Origin: an uncultured Paracoccaceae bacterium | Lineage (GTDB): Bacteria > Pseudomonadota > Alphaproteobacteria > Rhodobacterales > Rhodobacteraceae | DNA length: 64,000 nt | Direction: 5' to 3' | Assembly (NCBI GenBank): GCA_947499635.1 | Contig: CANMPD010000018.1 | Coordinates: 1 to 64,000 of the forward strand | Part shown: piece after piece, positions 1 through 8,924 of the stretch | Numbering within the stretch: the first letter of the stretch is position 1 | How the letters are laid out: each line of letters opens with the position of its first letter | Position numbers and translations under genes: made by a program | Notes under the pieces: model-generated | The model's input: the letters and a program-made list of their open reading frames with translations, nothing else | Database searches by the model: none | Told to the model about the DNA's origin: nothing

Positions 1-76
1 CGGTTGTAGCTCAGCTGGTTAGAGTACCGGCCTGTCACGCCGGGGGTCGCGGGTTCGAGCCCCGTCAACCGCGCCA
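1..76 (+). tRNA. tRNA-Asp (anticodon GTC), lacks its first base at the window edge
   Basis: Cloverleaf tRNA whose anticodon GTC (window bases 34-36) reads aspartate codons. The sequence is identical to the complete copy at 125-201, so only the first acceptor G lies outside the window. The T-loop motif ggttcgagcc and an encoded 3' CCA (74-76) are present. Confidence 0.97.
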
Positions 77-124
77 TTTCACACATTGGATATTTTGGAT
101 ATAGTTGGTATTACCAACACACGC

Positions 125-201
125 GCGGTTGTAGCTCAGCTGGTTAGAGTACCGGCCTGTCACGCCGGGGGTCGCGGGTTCGAGCCCCGTCAACCGCGCC
201 A
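125..201 (+). tRNA. tRNA-Asp (anticodon GTC), second tandem copy
   Basis: Complete 77-nt tRNA. Acceptor GCGGTTG pairs with CAACCGC, the discriminator is G and the CCA end is encoded at 199-201. The anticodon GTC is at 159-161. It is identical to the copy that ends 48 nt upstream, so the two form a tandem duplication, probably cotranscribed. Confidence 0.98.
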
Positions 202-423
202 ATTTTTCTTGATATTTCTTACGTTACACATTTGCGACTGTATGTCTGTGACACTGAGCAGGCGCGACGTAAGGTCAGCTTTCTGGGCTGTTGTGTCAAA
301 ATTCTTTACAAATCGCGTGGAAATTCACCTGATTGCCACATTTTGCTCTTTTGGCGCGACCTATTCCCTGCGACAACGGGTCGCAAAGACGCCCATAGCC
401 CGAGCCTTTCAGGAGCCCTTGCC

Positions 424-819
424 ATGCACGACGGAATTCAGCCGCCAGAAGTTCAACCAACCGTTCGTGTGATCGCGATGCCCACTGATACCAACCCTGC
501 AGGGGACATCTTTGGTGGCTGGTTGATGAGCCAGATGGACCTTGCTGCTGGGACGATGGCTGCACGGATCAGCCGTGGCCGCGCGTCGACGGTCTCGGTG
601 GATCAGATTCAGTTTCACAAGCCAGTGCGTGTGGGCGATGAAGTTTCGTTTTATGCTGAGATGCTTAAGATCGGCCGCACGTCTATGCGCATTCATGTGC
701 GTGTCTGGAGCCGCGCGCGTCACCAAGAAGAATTCGCACCGGTGACCGAGGGGATATTCACCTTTGTCGCATTGGACGAAAATGCGCGTCCGCGTCCTGT
801 GTTGCGGGACGCTTCCTAG
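424..819 (+). CDS. Acyl-CoA thioesterase, YciA/hotdog family
   Basis: Predicted cytosolic acyl-CoA thioesterase of 131 residues, hydrolysing acyl-CoA to free acid and CoA. The hotdog-fold signature is visible as TNPAGDIFGGWLMSQMD near residues 22-38, followed by the SVDQIQFHKPVRVGDEV segment typical of YciA-like enzymes. The ATG at 424 is chosen because AGGAG lies 8 nt upstream (411-415). The reading frame stays open to 232, but the upstream part has no family similarity and is probably not translated. The gene stands alone and converges with the EamA transporter gene, ending 40 bp from it. The family is clear; the physiological acyl-CoA substrate cannot be read from sequence. Confidence 0.9.
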   Translation: MHDGIQPPEVQPTVRVIAMPTDTNPAGDIFGGWLMSQMDLAAGTMAARISRGRASTVSVDQIQFHKPVRVGDEVSFYAEMLKIGRTSMRIHVRVWSRARHQEEFAPVTEGIFTFVALDENARPRPVLRDAS

Positions 820-859
820 GGGTAAGCTGCGGAGCGGGGCCGGACGATATAGCGCCGGC

Positions 860-1735
860 TTATGCCGTGTCGCGCTGTGCTTGGGTTTTGTGATGGTTTC
901 TCAGCGAGGCGAGGCCAGACAGGGCGATCAGGCTAAGCCCCGCGAAAGAATAGAGGTCAGGCCAGTCGTCAAAGACCACAACGCCCAGAACGGTTGCCGT
1001 GATCAGTTGGGTATAGACCAGTGGTGCGATCAGGCTTGCTTCGGCGTTGCGATTTGCCACGGCCAGCAGTAAATTCCCTCCTGCAGAGGCCAGCGCGCTG
1101 ATTAGGATGAGCAGGACCATGTAGGGCGTCATATCGGGGAGTGCAGCTTGCATCCCCAGTGGCGTCACGGCGATAGAGCCAACGATCAGCTGGGTCATCA
1201 ACAGCAAGCGTGGGCGATACAGAGGCGAGGTGACCCGCGTCAGCATCAGGTAACAGCCATAAGATATCCCCGCGATCACGCCATAGACCATACCGAATGA
1301 TGCGCCAAAGCCGGGTTTGACCACCAAAAGCACACCCACAAACCCCAAGCCAAGCAAGACAGCCCGCATGCGCGAGGGCTGTTCGCCAAGGAAAACCATC
1401 GACAGAATAAACGAAATCAGCGGCGCGATGAACAGAGCGCCGAACACGTTTGCAACGGGTTCATGCAACAGCGCCATTTGGATGCAGAATATCGCATTGG
1501 TGATACAGGCCGCACGCAAAAGCACCCGCCAGTCACGCAGGCTGTTCAGCTCTGACAGTTTCAAGCCGCTAAAGGGCAACACGACGACGACACCGATGAC
1601 CAAGCGGGTCCAGGCGACCATGATCGGCTCAACACCCCGCGCACTCAGCAGTTTACCTGCCACATCGCCGATCACCACAAGGCTGACCGCGACAAAGACA
1701 ACAAAGGCGAGGCGGATCAGGGCAGAGAGTGTCAT
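860..1735 (-). CDS. EamA/DMT-family inner-membrane transporter
   Basis: 291-residue, very hydrophobic protein with about ten predicted membrane helices arranged as two EamA repeats, typical of the drug/metabolite transporter superfamily. Members export or import small metabolites; the substrate here is unknown. The N-terminal helix (residues 5-27) and a second repeat starting near residue 140 (motif MVYGVIAGISYGCYLML) are visible. It converges with the thioesterase gene and I see no strong terminator between them. The C-terminus is short, charged and cytoplasmic. Confidence 0.85.
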   Translation of the reverse strand: MTLSALIRLAFVVFVAVSLVVIGDVAGKLLSARGVEPIMVAWTRLVIGVVVVLPFSGLKLSELNSLRDWRVLLRAACITNAIFCIQMALLHEPVANVFGALFIAPLISFILSMVFLGEQPSRMRAVLLGLGFVGVLLVVKPGFGASFGMVYGVIAGISYGCYLMLTRVTSPLYRPRLLLMTQLIVGSIAVTPLGMQAALPDMTPYMVLLILISALASAGGNLLLAVANRNAEASLIAPLVYTQLITATVLGVVVFDDWPDLYSFAGLSLIALSGLASLRNHHKTQAQRDTA

Positions 1736-1864
1736 GCGCGCGCTTTCTTTGGACTAGGCCTTTGCGCTAGCACGTTGGTGAAGAAACCAAAACCCTCGCC
1801 GCGCCAGTGGTACAATTTCGCACGACACCGTTGCAAAGGCGCGGGCGGGCAGGGGTGTCTGCGA

Positions 1865-3412
1865 TCAAGCCAGCGCCAGCAAAGACGTCGCGTGGGACAA
1901 AAGGGTTTCCACCACGCGCAGCAGCCACAGGCCGAAGTGCTCAAAATCGACGCGCAGCCAGTGGCTGATCCAATACAGCGCAGCGATGATCGCGCCGATG
2001 CAAGCCGTTCCGATGCTTGCCGCCAGAGCGGTACCGACCAGTGTCCCCAGATCATCTGTCTCGCCTGATTGGATCAGATGCGCGATCCATTTCTTTAGTC
2101 GTTGCGGCAGCCAGGTAAAGCCGCTGAGCAGCATGAGCACCGTATGCACCAAGGTGGGCACCAATGTGGTCAGCATCGACAGATAGAGCCAAGTGAATTC
2201 GCCGCGTGTGTCTGGGTTGTGCAATCCGGCGATGATGGCAGCGACATCGAAATGCGGCACCCCGGCCAGCGCGTTGATCAGTGTCACATAAAGCCCCAGC
2301 GTGGTGCCAAGCGTGATAAGGATCAGCAGCGCCACGATGATGTCGATCAACCAGAGCAGGGGGATCAGATGGTTGTTATCATCCTTTTGACCCGTGTTGA
2401 TCAGCGCAAGGGTCAACCCGTAAGAGAGATAGTCAAACACAGCATTGATCAGCGGCAGCGCGCTGAGTGCGAAGAACAAGAGACGGAAGTTATCAGGGAG
2501 GTCTGCAAGAACGAGTGTAGCAGAGGTGGCGAATAAGGCGCTGATGATCAGCAATCCATAACCCAATGTCGCGCGGCCTTGATTGACAAGATAACCAGTC
2601 AACGCTGCGCCTGCGAATGCAACTGCGCACGTTAATGCACCTACGACTAGGGCTGCGAATGCGAATGCGAATGCGCCGGCGATTGGGACTGCGACTGCGG
2701 TTGCGAATACGACTACGACTGGGACTGCGAATATGCCTGCGCCTGCGAATGCGACTGGGACTGCGAATGCGCTTGGGGCTGCGAATGCGACTGCGACACC
2801 TACTACCACCCAAAACAGCCCGTCAGCAGGCATTTTAAAAACACCGTGCTGACGGGCTGACGCCACAATACGGTACAGCAAGAGCATAACAATGAGGCTT
2901 ATCAGCACGGTACGCGGCCAGATGCGACCCTCGGCCTCGATCAGGGGCGCCCCGGCAAGGCCGGTTTCATCCCCGGTCCACCCCCATTGCAACAGCATGA
3001 ACAGCAGCGGATAGATCACGGCGAGTTTCAGCGCCAGATTCAGGATCGGCCAAGACCATGGGTTTTTCAATAACGTGGTCGCGGTTTCGTTGTCTTGTGC
3101 ACGCGGTGTCATGTACCACACGAATCTGCCCTGCCCGGATGGGGGTTTGGGAGTATCGGTTTCCAGCGCAGGCGAGATCAAGCGCGCGAGGATCACACTC
3201 ATCCAGTTGATCAGCGCGGAATAGACGTACAGGTTATCGCGCTGCTGGATGACGGCGAGGATCCTTTGGCGATCCGCAGGAGAGTTGTAGTTCAAAACCG
3301 CAAACATAAGGCCCCACAGCACAATCAGCGCATAGGCCCAACCGGGCATGGCAACCCCTATCATCAAGGCGATCAGCCCGCCTAAAATCACTGTCACAAT
3401 ACCGGTATGCAT
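1865..3412 (-). CDS. Polytopic membrane protein with a Val/Phe-Ala dipeptide repeat, function unknown
   Basis: About 515 residues with many predicted membrane helices throughout; no catalytic motif is recognised. A central stretch (encoded at 2650-2797) consists of alternating Ala with Val or Phe and is written in DNA as a degenerate hexanucleotide repeat. The ATG at 3412 has AGGA 9 nt upstream; an in-frame ATG at 3433 would add seven residues and has a weaker ribosome site. Comparable large hydrophobic proteins with Ala-rich repeats occur in many proteobacteria without assigned function (general knowledge, not checked here). The next gene upstream, a small secreted peptide at 3563, is divergent and shares a 150-bp spacer. 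Confidence 0.75.
   Translation of the reverse strand: MHTGIVTVILGGLIALMIGVAMPGWAYALIVLWGLMFAVLNYNSPADRQRILAVIQQRDNLYVYSALINWMSVILARLISPALETDTPKPPSGQGRFVWYMTPRAQDNETATTLLKNPWSWPILNLALKLAVIYPLLFMLLQWGWTGDETGLAGAPLIEAEGRIWPRTVLISLIVMLLLYRIVASARQHGVFKMPADGLFWVVVGVAVAFAAPSAFAVPVAFAGAGIFAVPVVVVFATAVAVPIAGAFAFAFAALVVGALTCAVAFAGAALTGYLVNQGRATLGYGLLIISALFATSATLVLADLPDNFRLLFFALSALPLINAVFDYLSYGLTLALINTGQKDDNNHLIPLLWLIDIIVALLILITLGTTLGLYVTLINALAGVPHFDVAAIIAGLHNPDTRGEFTWLYLSMLTTLVPTLVHTVLMLLSGFTWLPQRLKKWIAHLIQSGETDDLGTLVGTALAASIGTACIGAIIAALYWISHWLRVDFEHFGLWLLRVVETLLSHATSLLALA
2650..2797. repeat. Degenerate hexanucleotide repeat inside the membrane-protein gene
   Basis: On the coding (minus) strand the units read GCATTC, GCAGTC, GCAACC and similar, always in frame, giving Ala-Phe and Ala-Val pairs. 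Perfect triple units occur at the low-coordinate end (gcgaat three times on the plus strand). The codon monotony suggests growth by replication slippage in multiples of six, which preserves the reading frame. Confidence 0.85.
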
Positions 3413-3562
3413 TAATGCCTGTCCTGAAAACACATATAACCATTCCGCGCTGTCCCTGCGCGTTGCGCTGAATCTTGCTGATTTTCCTATGGTTGTACAA
3501 GTGTTTCGACGGATGGTGCCGGTCGCCGCGTGTTAGGTGCATAAGTTTTGAAAGGAACTGTT

Positions 3563-3724
3563 ATGAAACTCTATTCCCCGGCGCTTGCGGCGCTTTTGGT
3601 TCTTGCGGCTGTTGCACTGGTTGTTGGGCCACATCCCGGTGGCGGACACGGACATGGTGTTGGCCATGGCGGGGTCGGAATTGGGCATGGCGGGGCGTCA
3701 TTTGGGGGCGGGGCGCGCCACTAA
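3563..3724 (+). CDS. Small Gly/His-rich secreted or membrane-anchored peptide (53 aa)
   Basis: A 53-codon ORF beginning MKLYSPALAALLVLAAVALV, a clear signal peptide or anchor, followed by a tail made almost only of Gly and His (PHPGGGHGHGVGHGGVG and similar). The AAGGA ribosome site (3552-3556) lies 6 nt before the ATG. The tail has six His residues spaced by Gly, which would suit binding of a transition metal or simple structural disorder; neither is demonstrated. It is divergent from the large membrane protein and converges with the M20 peptidase gene. No family is recognised. The signal sequence, ribosome site and compositional bias make it a probable real gene. Confidence 0.7.
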   Translation: MKLYSPALAALLVLAAVALVVGPHPGGGHGHGVGHGGVGIGHGGASFGGGARH

Positions 3725-3815
3725 CGCATCGCAGCCACCCGTGTCTTTTAAACTGCGCCGCGTCCCGTCATACAATATGGGGCGCGGCGCAATGCGTCGT
3801 TGGTTAAATCGAACG

Positions 3816-5201
3816 TCAGCTCAGCGCGTCGAGGATCCGTGCCCAAGAACGGATGCCCTTGTGAAAGCTGTTCAGGTCGTATTTCTCGTTGGGCGAATGG
3901 ATCGCGTCATCGTCATTGGCAAAGCCGATCAGCATCGCATCCATGCCGAGGATGGATTTGAAGTAACCGGCCACGGGGATGGATCCGCCCATGCCTGCAA
4001 AGACAGCTTCGCGATCCCATTCATCCGTAAGCGCGGCACGTGCGGCGGCGAATTCAGGCCGGGTGGTGTCGATCACATAGGCGGGCGCGCCGTCGATATC
4101 TTGGTCCCATTCGATATGGCAATCTGTCGGCAGGCGCGCTTCGACGTGGGCGCGGATTTGGGCGCGCACATGGACGGGATCCATATCGCCCACAAGGCGG
4201 CAGGTCAGTTTGCAATGGGCCTTGGAGGGGATCACGGTCTTGCTGCCCGCGCCTTGGTAGCCGCCCCATAATCCGTTGATTTCCAACGTGGGTCGCGCCC
4301 ATTGTTGTTCGAGGGTGGTGTAGCCCTTTTCGCCATGTGCCTGCGTGTAGCCTGCGGTTGCAAAATAGTCCGCTTCGTCAAAGCCACAGTTGGCCCATTG
4401 CTGCAAGATGTCGTCTGGAACCTGAGAGACGCCGTCGTAAAAGCCCTCAACCGCAACCGCGCCCGTTTCAGCGTCATGGAAGGATGCGATGATATTGGAA
4501 ATTTCACGCAGCGGATTCAGGCCGGGGCCGCCATAAAACCCCGAGTGCAGGTCGATTTTGGGGCCGGTCAGGGTGAACTCTTCTTTCAACATACCGCGCA
4601 GTTGTGACGCCACAGAGGGCACGCCCCGCGACACCATGCCTGTGTCACAAATCACAGCGATATCCGCCTTAAGCGCGTCTTTGTTGGCTTCGAGAAAGGG
4701 GATCAACGAGGGAGAGCCGCTTTCTTCTTCGCCTTCGAAAAAGAAGATAATGCGGCAGGGGAATGTGCCGTGGACTGCTTTCCAGGCGCGGCAAGCTTCG
4801 ACAAAAGTCATCAGCTGGCCTTTGTCATCCGAAGACCCGCGACCCCGGATAACGGTGCCGTTCGGGGTCTCTTCGAGAGCAGGTTCAAAGGGCGGGCTGT
4901 CCCAAAGGTCAAGAGGATCAACAGGTTGCACGTCGTAGTGACCATAAAACAGCAAATGCGGTGCATCGGTGTTATCGCTGTCGATATGACCCATCACCAT
5001 TGGATGCCCGGGGGTGGGACATTTCTGCGCGTCAATTCCGATCGAAGCGAGGTCTGCCACCAACCAATCCGCCGCCGCGTCACAATCGGCTTTGAACGCG
5101 GGATCGGTGGAAATGGATGGGATGCGCAGAAATTCAAGCAGCCGCTGCGTGGCGGTATCAACATCGGTGTCGATGCGATTAAGGACATCATTGAGGGACA
5201 T
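3816..5201 (-). CDS. M20 family zinc dipeptidase
   Basis: 461-residue cytosolic metallopeptidase of the M20 (ArgE/DapE/CPG2) family, expected to cleave dipeptides or short peptides with two zinc ions. Metal-site motifs are visible: HYDVQPVDP, then GRGSSDDKGQ, the EGEEESGSP glutamates, and a late HSPNEKYDLNSF histidine. The ATG at 5201 follows GGAG at normal spacing. The frame stays open upstream to 5579 but that part has no family resemblance and lacks a better start. A bestrophin-like or multi-domain fusion is excluded by the normal length. Spacer 5202-5464 separates it from a divergent gene. Confidence 0.92.
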   Translation of the reverse strand: MSLNDVLNRIDTDVDTATQRLLEFLRIPSISTDPAFKADCDAAADWLVADLASIGIDAQKCPTPGHPMVMGHIDSDNTDAPHLLFYGHYDVQPVDPLDLWDSPPFEPALEETPNGTVIRGRGSSDDKGQLMTFVEACRAWKAVHGTFPCRIIFFFEGEEESGSPSLIPFLEANKDALKADIAVICDTGMVSRGVPSVASQLRGMLKEEFTLTGPKIDLHSGFYGGPGLNPLREISNIIASFHDAETGAVAVEGFYDGVSQVPDDILQQWANCGFDEADYFATAGYTQAHGEKGYTTLEQQWARPTLEINGLWGGYQGAGSKTVIPSKAHCKLTCRLVGDMDPVHVRAQIRAHVEARLPTDCHIEWDQDIDGAPAYVIDTTRPEFAAARAALTDEWDREAVFAGMGGSIPVAGYFKSILGMDAMLIGFANDDDAIHSPNEKYDLNSFHKGIRSWARILDALS

Positions 5202-5464
5202 AATTTTCTCCGCAGTCACAATTTCGTGCAGGCTATCAGCGCTTTGAACGATGTGCCAGCCAGAGTGGCGCGGCGAGTGGTGATTTTGGCAGTGTGTGGG
5301 AAATGGCTGCGAATTTAAGCTCTGTTGCAAGGGCTTAGGTCGGCTTGGGTTTTGTCTTGACTTAGAGTTGCTCCAAGGGCGTAGGCCAAGGATGTCCGGC
5401 AGAGATGCGACACAGATGCGGCGGGGATGCGACGGGCATACATGGAATATGGAAAGGACATCAC

Positions 5465-5884
5465 ATGACACAGGACATGACACAGGCAGAACACGCGACA
5501 GAGCAAACACGGCGCGAACGCGGCAAGCAAGCGCTGGACCGGATTGATGGGGCGGCGGGGCAAAAGGTGATCGACTCACTCGCCGAGATCGCGCCGGATT
5601 TTGCGACCTATCTGTTTGAGTTTCCGTTTGGCGATATCTATTCGCGGCCCAGACTTGGATTGCGTGAACGCGAAATTGCCACGGTTGCTGCGTTGGCGGC
5701 GATGGGGACAGCGCAGCCGCAATTGAAAATACATATCGAGGCGGGGCTGAATGTCGGGCTGACCCGCGAGGAAATCACCGAGGTTTTGATGCAAATGTCT
5801 GTCTATGCGGGCTTTCCGGCGGCGCTTAATGGTTTGGCCATCGCAAAAGAGGTGTTTGCCGAGAGGGCGAGCGACAGGGTGTAA
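5465..5884 (+). CDS. Carboxymuconolactone decarboxylase-family protein
   Basis: 139-residue all-helical protein of the CMD/AhpD-like family. It resembles 4-carboxymuconolactone decarboxylases (IEAGLNVGLTREEITEVLMQM and the following GFPAALNGL segment), but lacks the CxxC of AhpD peroxidase partners, so a decarboxylase-like or unknown role is more likely than peroxide reduction. The ATG at 5465 follows AAAGGA. The last codons and the TAA stop (5882-5884) are inside the first unit of the 17-bp tandem repeat. It is a single gene with no catechol-pathway neighbours, so assignment to protocatechuate breakdown would be unsafe. Confidence 0.85.
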   Translation: MTQDMTQAEHATEQTRRERGKQALDRIDGAAGQKVIDSLAEIAPDFATYLFEFPFGDIYSRPRLGLREREIATVAALAAMGTAQPQLKIHIEAGLNVGLTREEITEVLMQMSVYAGFPAALNGLAIAKEVFAERASDRV

Positions 5885-5941
5885 TATACCACAGGGTGTA
5901 ATATACCACAGGGTGTAATATACCACAGGGTGTAATATACC
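5874..5941. repeat. Four perfect 17-bp tandem repeats
   Basis: The unit acagggtgtaatatacc is repeated exactly four times with no spacers. The first unit supplies the last residues and the stop codon of the preceding gene. The remaining units are intergenic. Identity of all copies suggests recent slippage expansion. Each unit contains an imperfect dyad (ggt...acc around taatata). Confidence 0.95.
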
Positions 5942-6138
5942 ATTGTTCCCAGGACGGCACTTGTTTTGGGGCAAAACTATCTATTGTTGCGAGGTCGGGC
6001 ATGGATTGGCAGGGGGCGGATGTCTGAGGGATCGGAATCTGCGGCAAATTGACCTTTCATACACACGGGGCTGTGAAAACCATTGCGAGGGCTTGTTGCA
6101 AGTTTTGAAAGGTTCTAAGTTGTCGATCAAAGGTGAGT
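5942..6138. other. Intergenic region upstream of hemA
   Basis: I see no gene between the tandem repeat and the FNR box. Open frames on either strand here have no ribosome site and no recognisable product. Together with 6139-6268 it forms the 5' regulatory region of hemA. Confidence 0.6.
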
Positions 6139-6152
6139 TTGATCTGTATCAA
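6139..6152. promoter_or_regulatory. FNR/FnrL-type box upstream of hemA
   Basis: TTGATCTGTATCAA matches the FNR consensus TTGAT-N4-ATCAA in every defined position. It is centred about 123 bp before the hemA start. A weak -10-like TGTAAA at 6172-6177 would place the box near -40 relative to a start site at about 6185, the class II activator position (inference). FnrL control of hemA is established in Rhodobacter sphaeroides. Confidence 0.85.
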
Positions 6153-6268
6153 GGCGACGGTCGCTGGGCGGTGTAAACCCCCCTTATGGCAGGGCTCGTT
6201 GAGACCAGATTACATGCCACGCAGAGGCCTCAGCAATGGGGGCTTTCATCGTAGCGAAGGAGACGTTG

Positions 6269-7492
6269 GTGGACTATACCGCGAAATTGGATGTTGCTTT
6301 GGATCGTCTTCACGATGAAGGCCGGTATCGAACCTTTATTGATATCGAGCGTAAGCGTGGTAAATTCCCTCATGCTGTGTGGAACCGTCCTGACGGCACA
6401 GAGCAGGATGTGACGGTCTGGTGCGGCAATGATTATCTTGGGATGGGCCAGCACCCTGTTGTCCTAAAGGCGATGCGCGAAGCGCTGGACGCCACAGGGG
6501 CAGGCTCTGGTGGTACGCGTAATATTTCGGGCACCACTGTGTATCACAAACGGCTTGAGGCTGAACTGGCGGACTTGCATGGCAAGGGGGCCGCGCTGGT
6601 GTTTACCTCGGCTTATGTGGCCAATGATGCCACCTTAAGTACATTGCCCAAGCTGTTTCCTGGGCTGATAATTTATTCTGATGCGCTGAACCACGCATCG
6701 ATGATCGAAGGGGTGCGCCGCAACGGTGGTGCCAAGCGTATTTTCCGTCATAACGACATGGATCACCTGCGCGAATTGCTGGCAGCCGATGATCCTGACG
6801 CGCCCAAAGTGATCGCTTTTGAGTCCGTCTATTCGATGGACGGCGATTTTGGTCTGATCAAAGAGATCTGTGATTTGGCCGACGAATTTAATGCGCTGAC
6901 CTATCTGGACGAAGTACACGCAGTGGGCATGTATGGCCCACGTGGTGGCGGGGTGAGCGAACGGGACGGCCTTGCAGATCGCATCGATATTATCAATGGC
7001 ACCCTTGGCAAAGCTTATGGGGTCATGGGGGGGTATATTGCGGCATCTGATAAGATGTGTGATGCGGTGCGCTCTTATGCGCCTGGATTTATCTTTACCA
7101 CATCTATTGCGCCTGCAGTTGCAGCAGGTGCTGCGGCATCTGTTGCCTATTTAAAGACAGCACAAAGCCTGCGTGATGAACATCAAGAACAAGCGCGTAT
7201 CCTAAAGATGCGTCTTAAGATGATGGGCCTGCCGATCCTTGATCATGGCAGTCATATTATCCCTGTAATGGTTGGTGATCCTGTACATACCAAAAGCATT
7301 TCTGACATGTTGTTAGAGAACTATGGGATCTATGCACAGCCAATCAATTACCCCACTGTCCCTCGTGGAACTGAGCGTTTGCGGTTTACACCGTCGCCTC
7401 TGCACGGGGGGAAAGATATGGACACTTTAGTACAGGCGATGGATCAACTTTGGGCGCATTGTGCGCTAAATCGTGCTGAATTAGCCGGATAA
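6269..7492 (+). CDS. hemA: 5-aminolevulinate synthase
   Basis: PLP enzyme condensing glycine and succinyl-CoA to 5-aminolevulinate, the C4 (Shemin) entry to heme, typical of alphaproteobacteria. The protein follows the family throughout: [10 protein letters not shown] near the N-terminus, [23 protein letters not shown], and the PLP-lysine motif [10 protein letters not shown]. The GTG at 6269 is preferred because AAGGAG (6257-6262) is 6 nt upstream and it gives 407 residues, equal to the Rhodobacter HemA length; an ATG at 6236 would add eleven residues ahead of the ribosome site. The FNR box upstream implies oxygen-responsive control of tetrapyrrole synthesis. The gene is monocistronic as far as can be seen. 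Confidence 0.97.
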   Translation: MDYTAKLDVALDRLHDEGRYRTFIDIERKRGKFPHAVWNRPDGTEQDVTVWCGNDYLGMGQHPVVLKAMREALDATGAGSGGTRNISGTTVYHKRLEAELADLHGKGAALVFTSAYVANDATLSTLPKLFPGLIIYSDALNHASMIEGVRRNGGAKRIFRHNDMDHLRELLAADDPDAPKVIAFESVYSMDGDFGLIKEICDLADEFNALTYLDEVHAVGMYGPRGGGVSERDGLADRIDIINGTLGKAYGVMGGYIAASDKMCDAVRSYAPGFIFTTSIAPAVAAGAAASVAYLKTAQSLRDEHQEQARILKMRLKMMGLPILDHGSHIIPVMVGDPVHTKSISDMLLENYGIYAQPINYPTVPRGTERLRFTPSPLHGGKDMDTLVQAMDQLWAHCALNRAELAG

Positions 7493-7622
7493 ACGCACTC
7501 GCTGGTTTTCCCAAATACAAAGTATGTTATCGTTTTCTACATAAATCTGTATTCGAATCGAAATATCGGACGAATCACGGAGGTGTCTTAAAATTAAGGC
7601 AGAGAACGATGGGACTACAGGC

Positions 7623-8819
7623 ATGATTAGGCGCTTTTCCTTGCGCAGCGCGGACCTACGCGAAGAATTGTCAGAACCTAAAGGTTTTGATGATTTTCAA
7701 GTGCGGCTTGGCGATACAATGCGCGGCGAACGCGCCACCATGGGTAAGTCGTTGCTGGATGTTCAGCGCGATTTGCGCATCAAAGCCTCTTACATCGCGG
7801 CTATCGAGAACTGTGACCCAACTGCCTTTGATACGCCTGGTTTCATTGCAGGCTATGTGCGATCCTATGCGCGTTACCTAAACATGGATGCCGAAGACGC
7901 TTTTGCAACCTTTTGCGAGGAAAGCGGCTTTTCTGTTGCGCATGGCATGTCCGAAGCAGCCTCGGGGCGGCGCCCTCAAGGTAACGAATTGCCTATTGGT
8001 GGTGGATTGGGGCGGGATGCATTTGTGTCTCCGTCCACACCTTATATTCCCAAAAGCTCGGCCATCTTTGAAAGCGTAGATCTGCGCGCGATTGGGTCGG
8101 TTGCTGTGCTTTTGGCGGTTATTGCAGGTCTTGGATACGGTGGATGGCGCGTGTTGCACGAGGTGCAACAGGTGACTTTTGCCCCTGTGGATCAGACTCC
8201 GGATGTTCTGGCCGATCTTGACCCACTGGATGCAGCTGTCCCGCGTGATACGACGCAAACGGAAGATACCGCCTTGGATCGTTTGTACCGTCCACAGGCG
8301 TTGGAGGTTCCGGTTCTGGTGGCACGGGATGCACCAATTTCGACATTGGACCCACGTGAATTTGGTAATTTTGCCCGCCCAAGCGCGCCGAGCATCGTGC
8401 TGGCTGATGCGATCTTACCCGAACAACAAACATCAGACATTGGACCAGCTGTGCCCAAGGTTGTCCAAGACGTTGCGCCATCGATCACGGTTTTGGCCGT
8501 GCACCCCTCATGGGTTCAGATCAAGACTGCGGATGGCAGTGTGATCTTTGAAAAAATCATGGAGCCGGGACAAAGCTATGAGGTGCCAACGGATGCTGGC
8601 GCACATGAATTGGGGACTGGCGAAAGCAGCGGAATTTATTTTGCGGTCAATGGCCAACATTATGGCCCCGTTGGGGCGCGCGGTTCCGTTACAAAGCAAA
8701 TCGATCTATCCGCTGATGAGCTGACACAGAGATTTGAGGTTGCGGATCTGAACGCAGAGCAAAATCGCCCACTGGCAGTTATGATTGCACAGCTTGAGGC
8801 GCAGTCCGAGACAGAGTGA
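7623..8819 (+). CDS. RodZ-like protein: N-terminal helix-turn-helix, one TM helix, periplasmic DUF4115 domain
   Basis: 398 residues. The N-terminal third carries a RodZ/HTH_25-type domain (LLDVQRDLRIKASYIAAIE, then GFIAGYVRSYARYLNM). A single membrane helix follows near residues 160-182, then a Pro/Asp-rich linker and a C-terminal beta domain (SWVQIKTADGSVIFEK) of the DUF4115 type. RodZ ties MreB filaments to the envelope and shapes rods; alphaproteobacterial versions are often only annotated as helix-turn-helix proteins. It lies 105 bp before ispG on the same strand, an arrangement common in this group. Confidence 0.85.
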   Translation: MIRRFSLRSADLREELSEPKGFDDFQVRLGDTMRGERATMGKSLLDVQRDLRIKASYIAAIENCDPTAFDTPGFIAGYVRSYARYLNMDAEDAFATFCEESGFSVAHGMSEAASGRRPQGNELPIGGGLGRDAFVSPSTPYIPKSSAIFESVDLRAIGSVAVLLAVIAGLGYGGWRVLHEVQQVTFAPVDQTPDVLADLDPLDAAVPRDTTQTEDTALDRLYRPQALEVPVLVARDAPISTLDPREFGNFARPSAPSIVLADAILPEQQTSDIGPAVPKVVQDVAPSITVLAVHPSWVQIKTADGSVIFEKIMEPGQSYEVPTDAGAHELGTGESSGIYFAVNGQHYGPVGARGSVTKQIDLSADELTQRFEVADLNAEQNRPLAVMIAQLEAQSETE

Positions 8820-8924
8820 ACCTTGGCTTGATATAAAACCTGCGATCGCTGATTGCCCCTGCCATTGCAGTGCATAGGTCTTAAGACTATGTAGAGGCTA
8901 AGGCCGAATAGCAGGGAACACCCG

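Noticed and set aside
5874-5941. Short CRISPR-like array
   Set aside because: Repeats are directly joined with no spacers and no cas genes are present; it is a simple tandem repeat.
6236-6268. ATG start for hemA at 6236
   Set aside because: It lies upstream of the AAGGAG site, which correctly spaces the GTG at 6269 and gives the standard 407-residue length.
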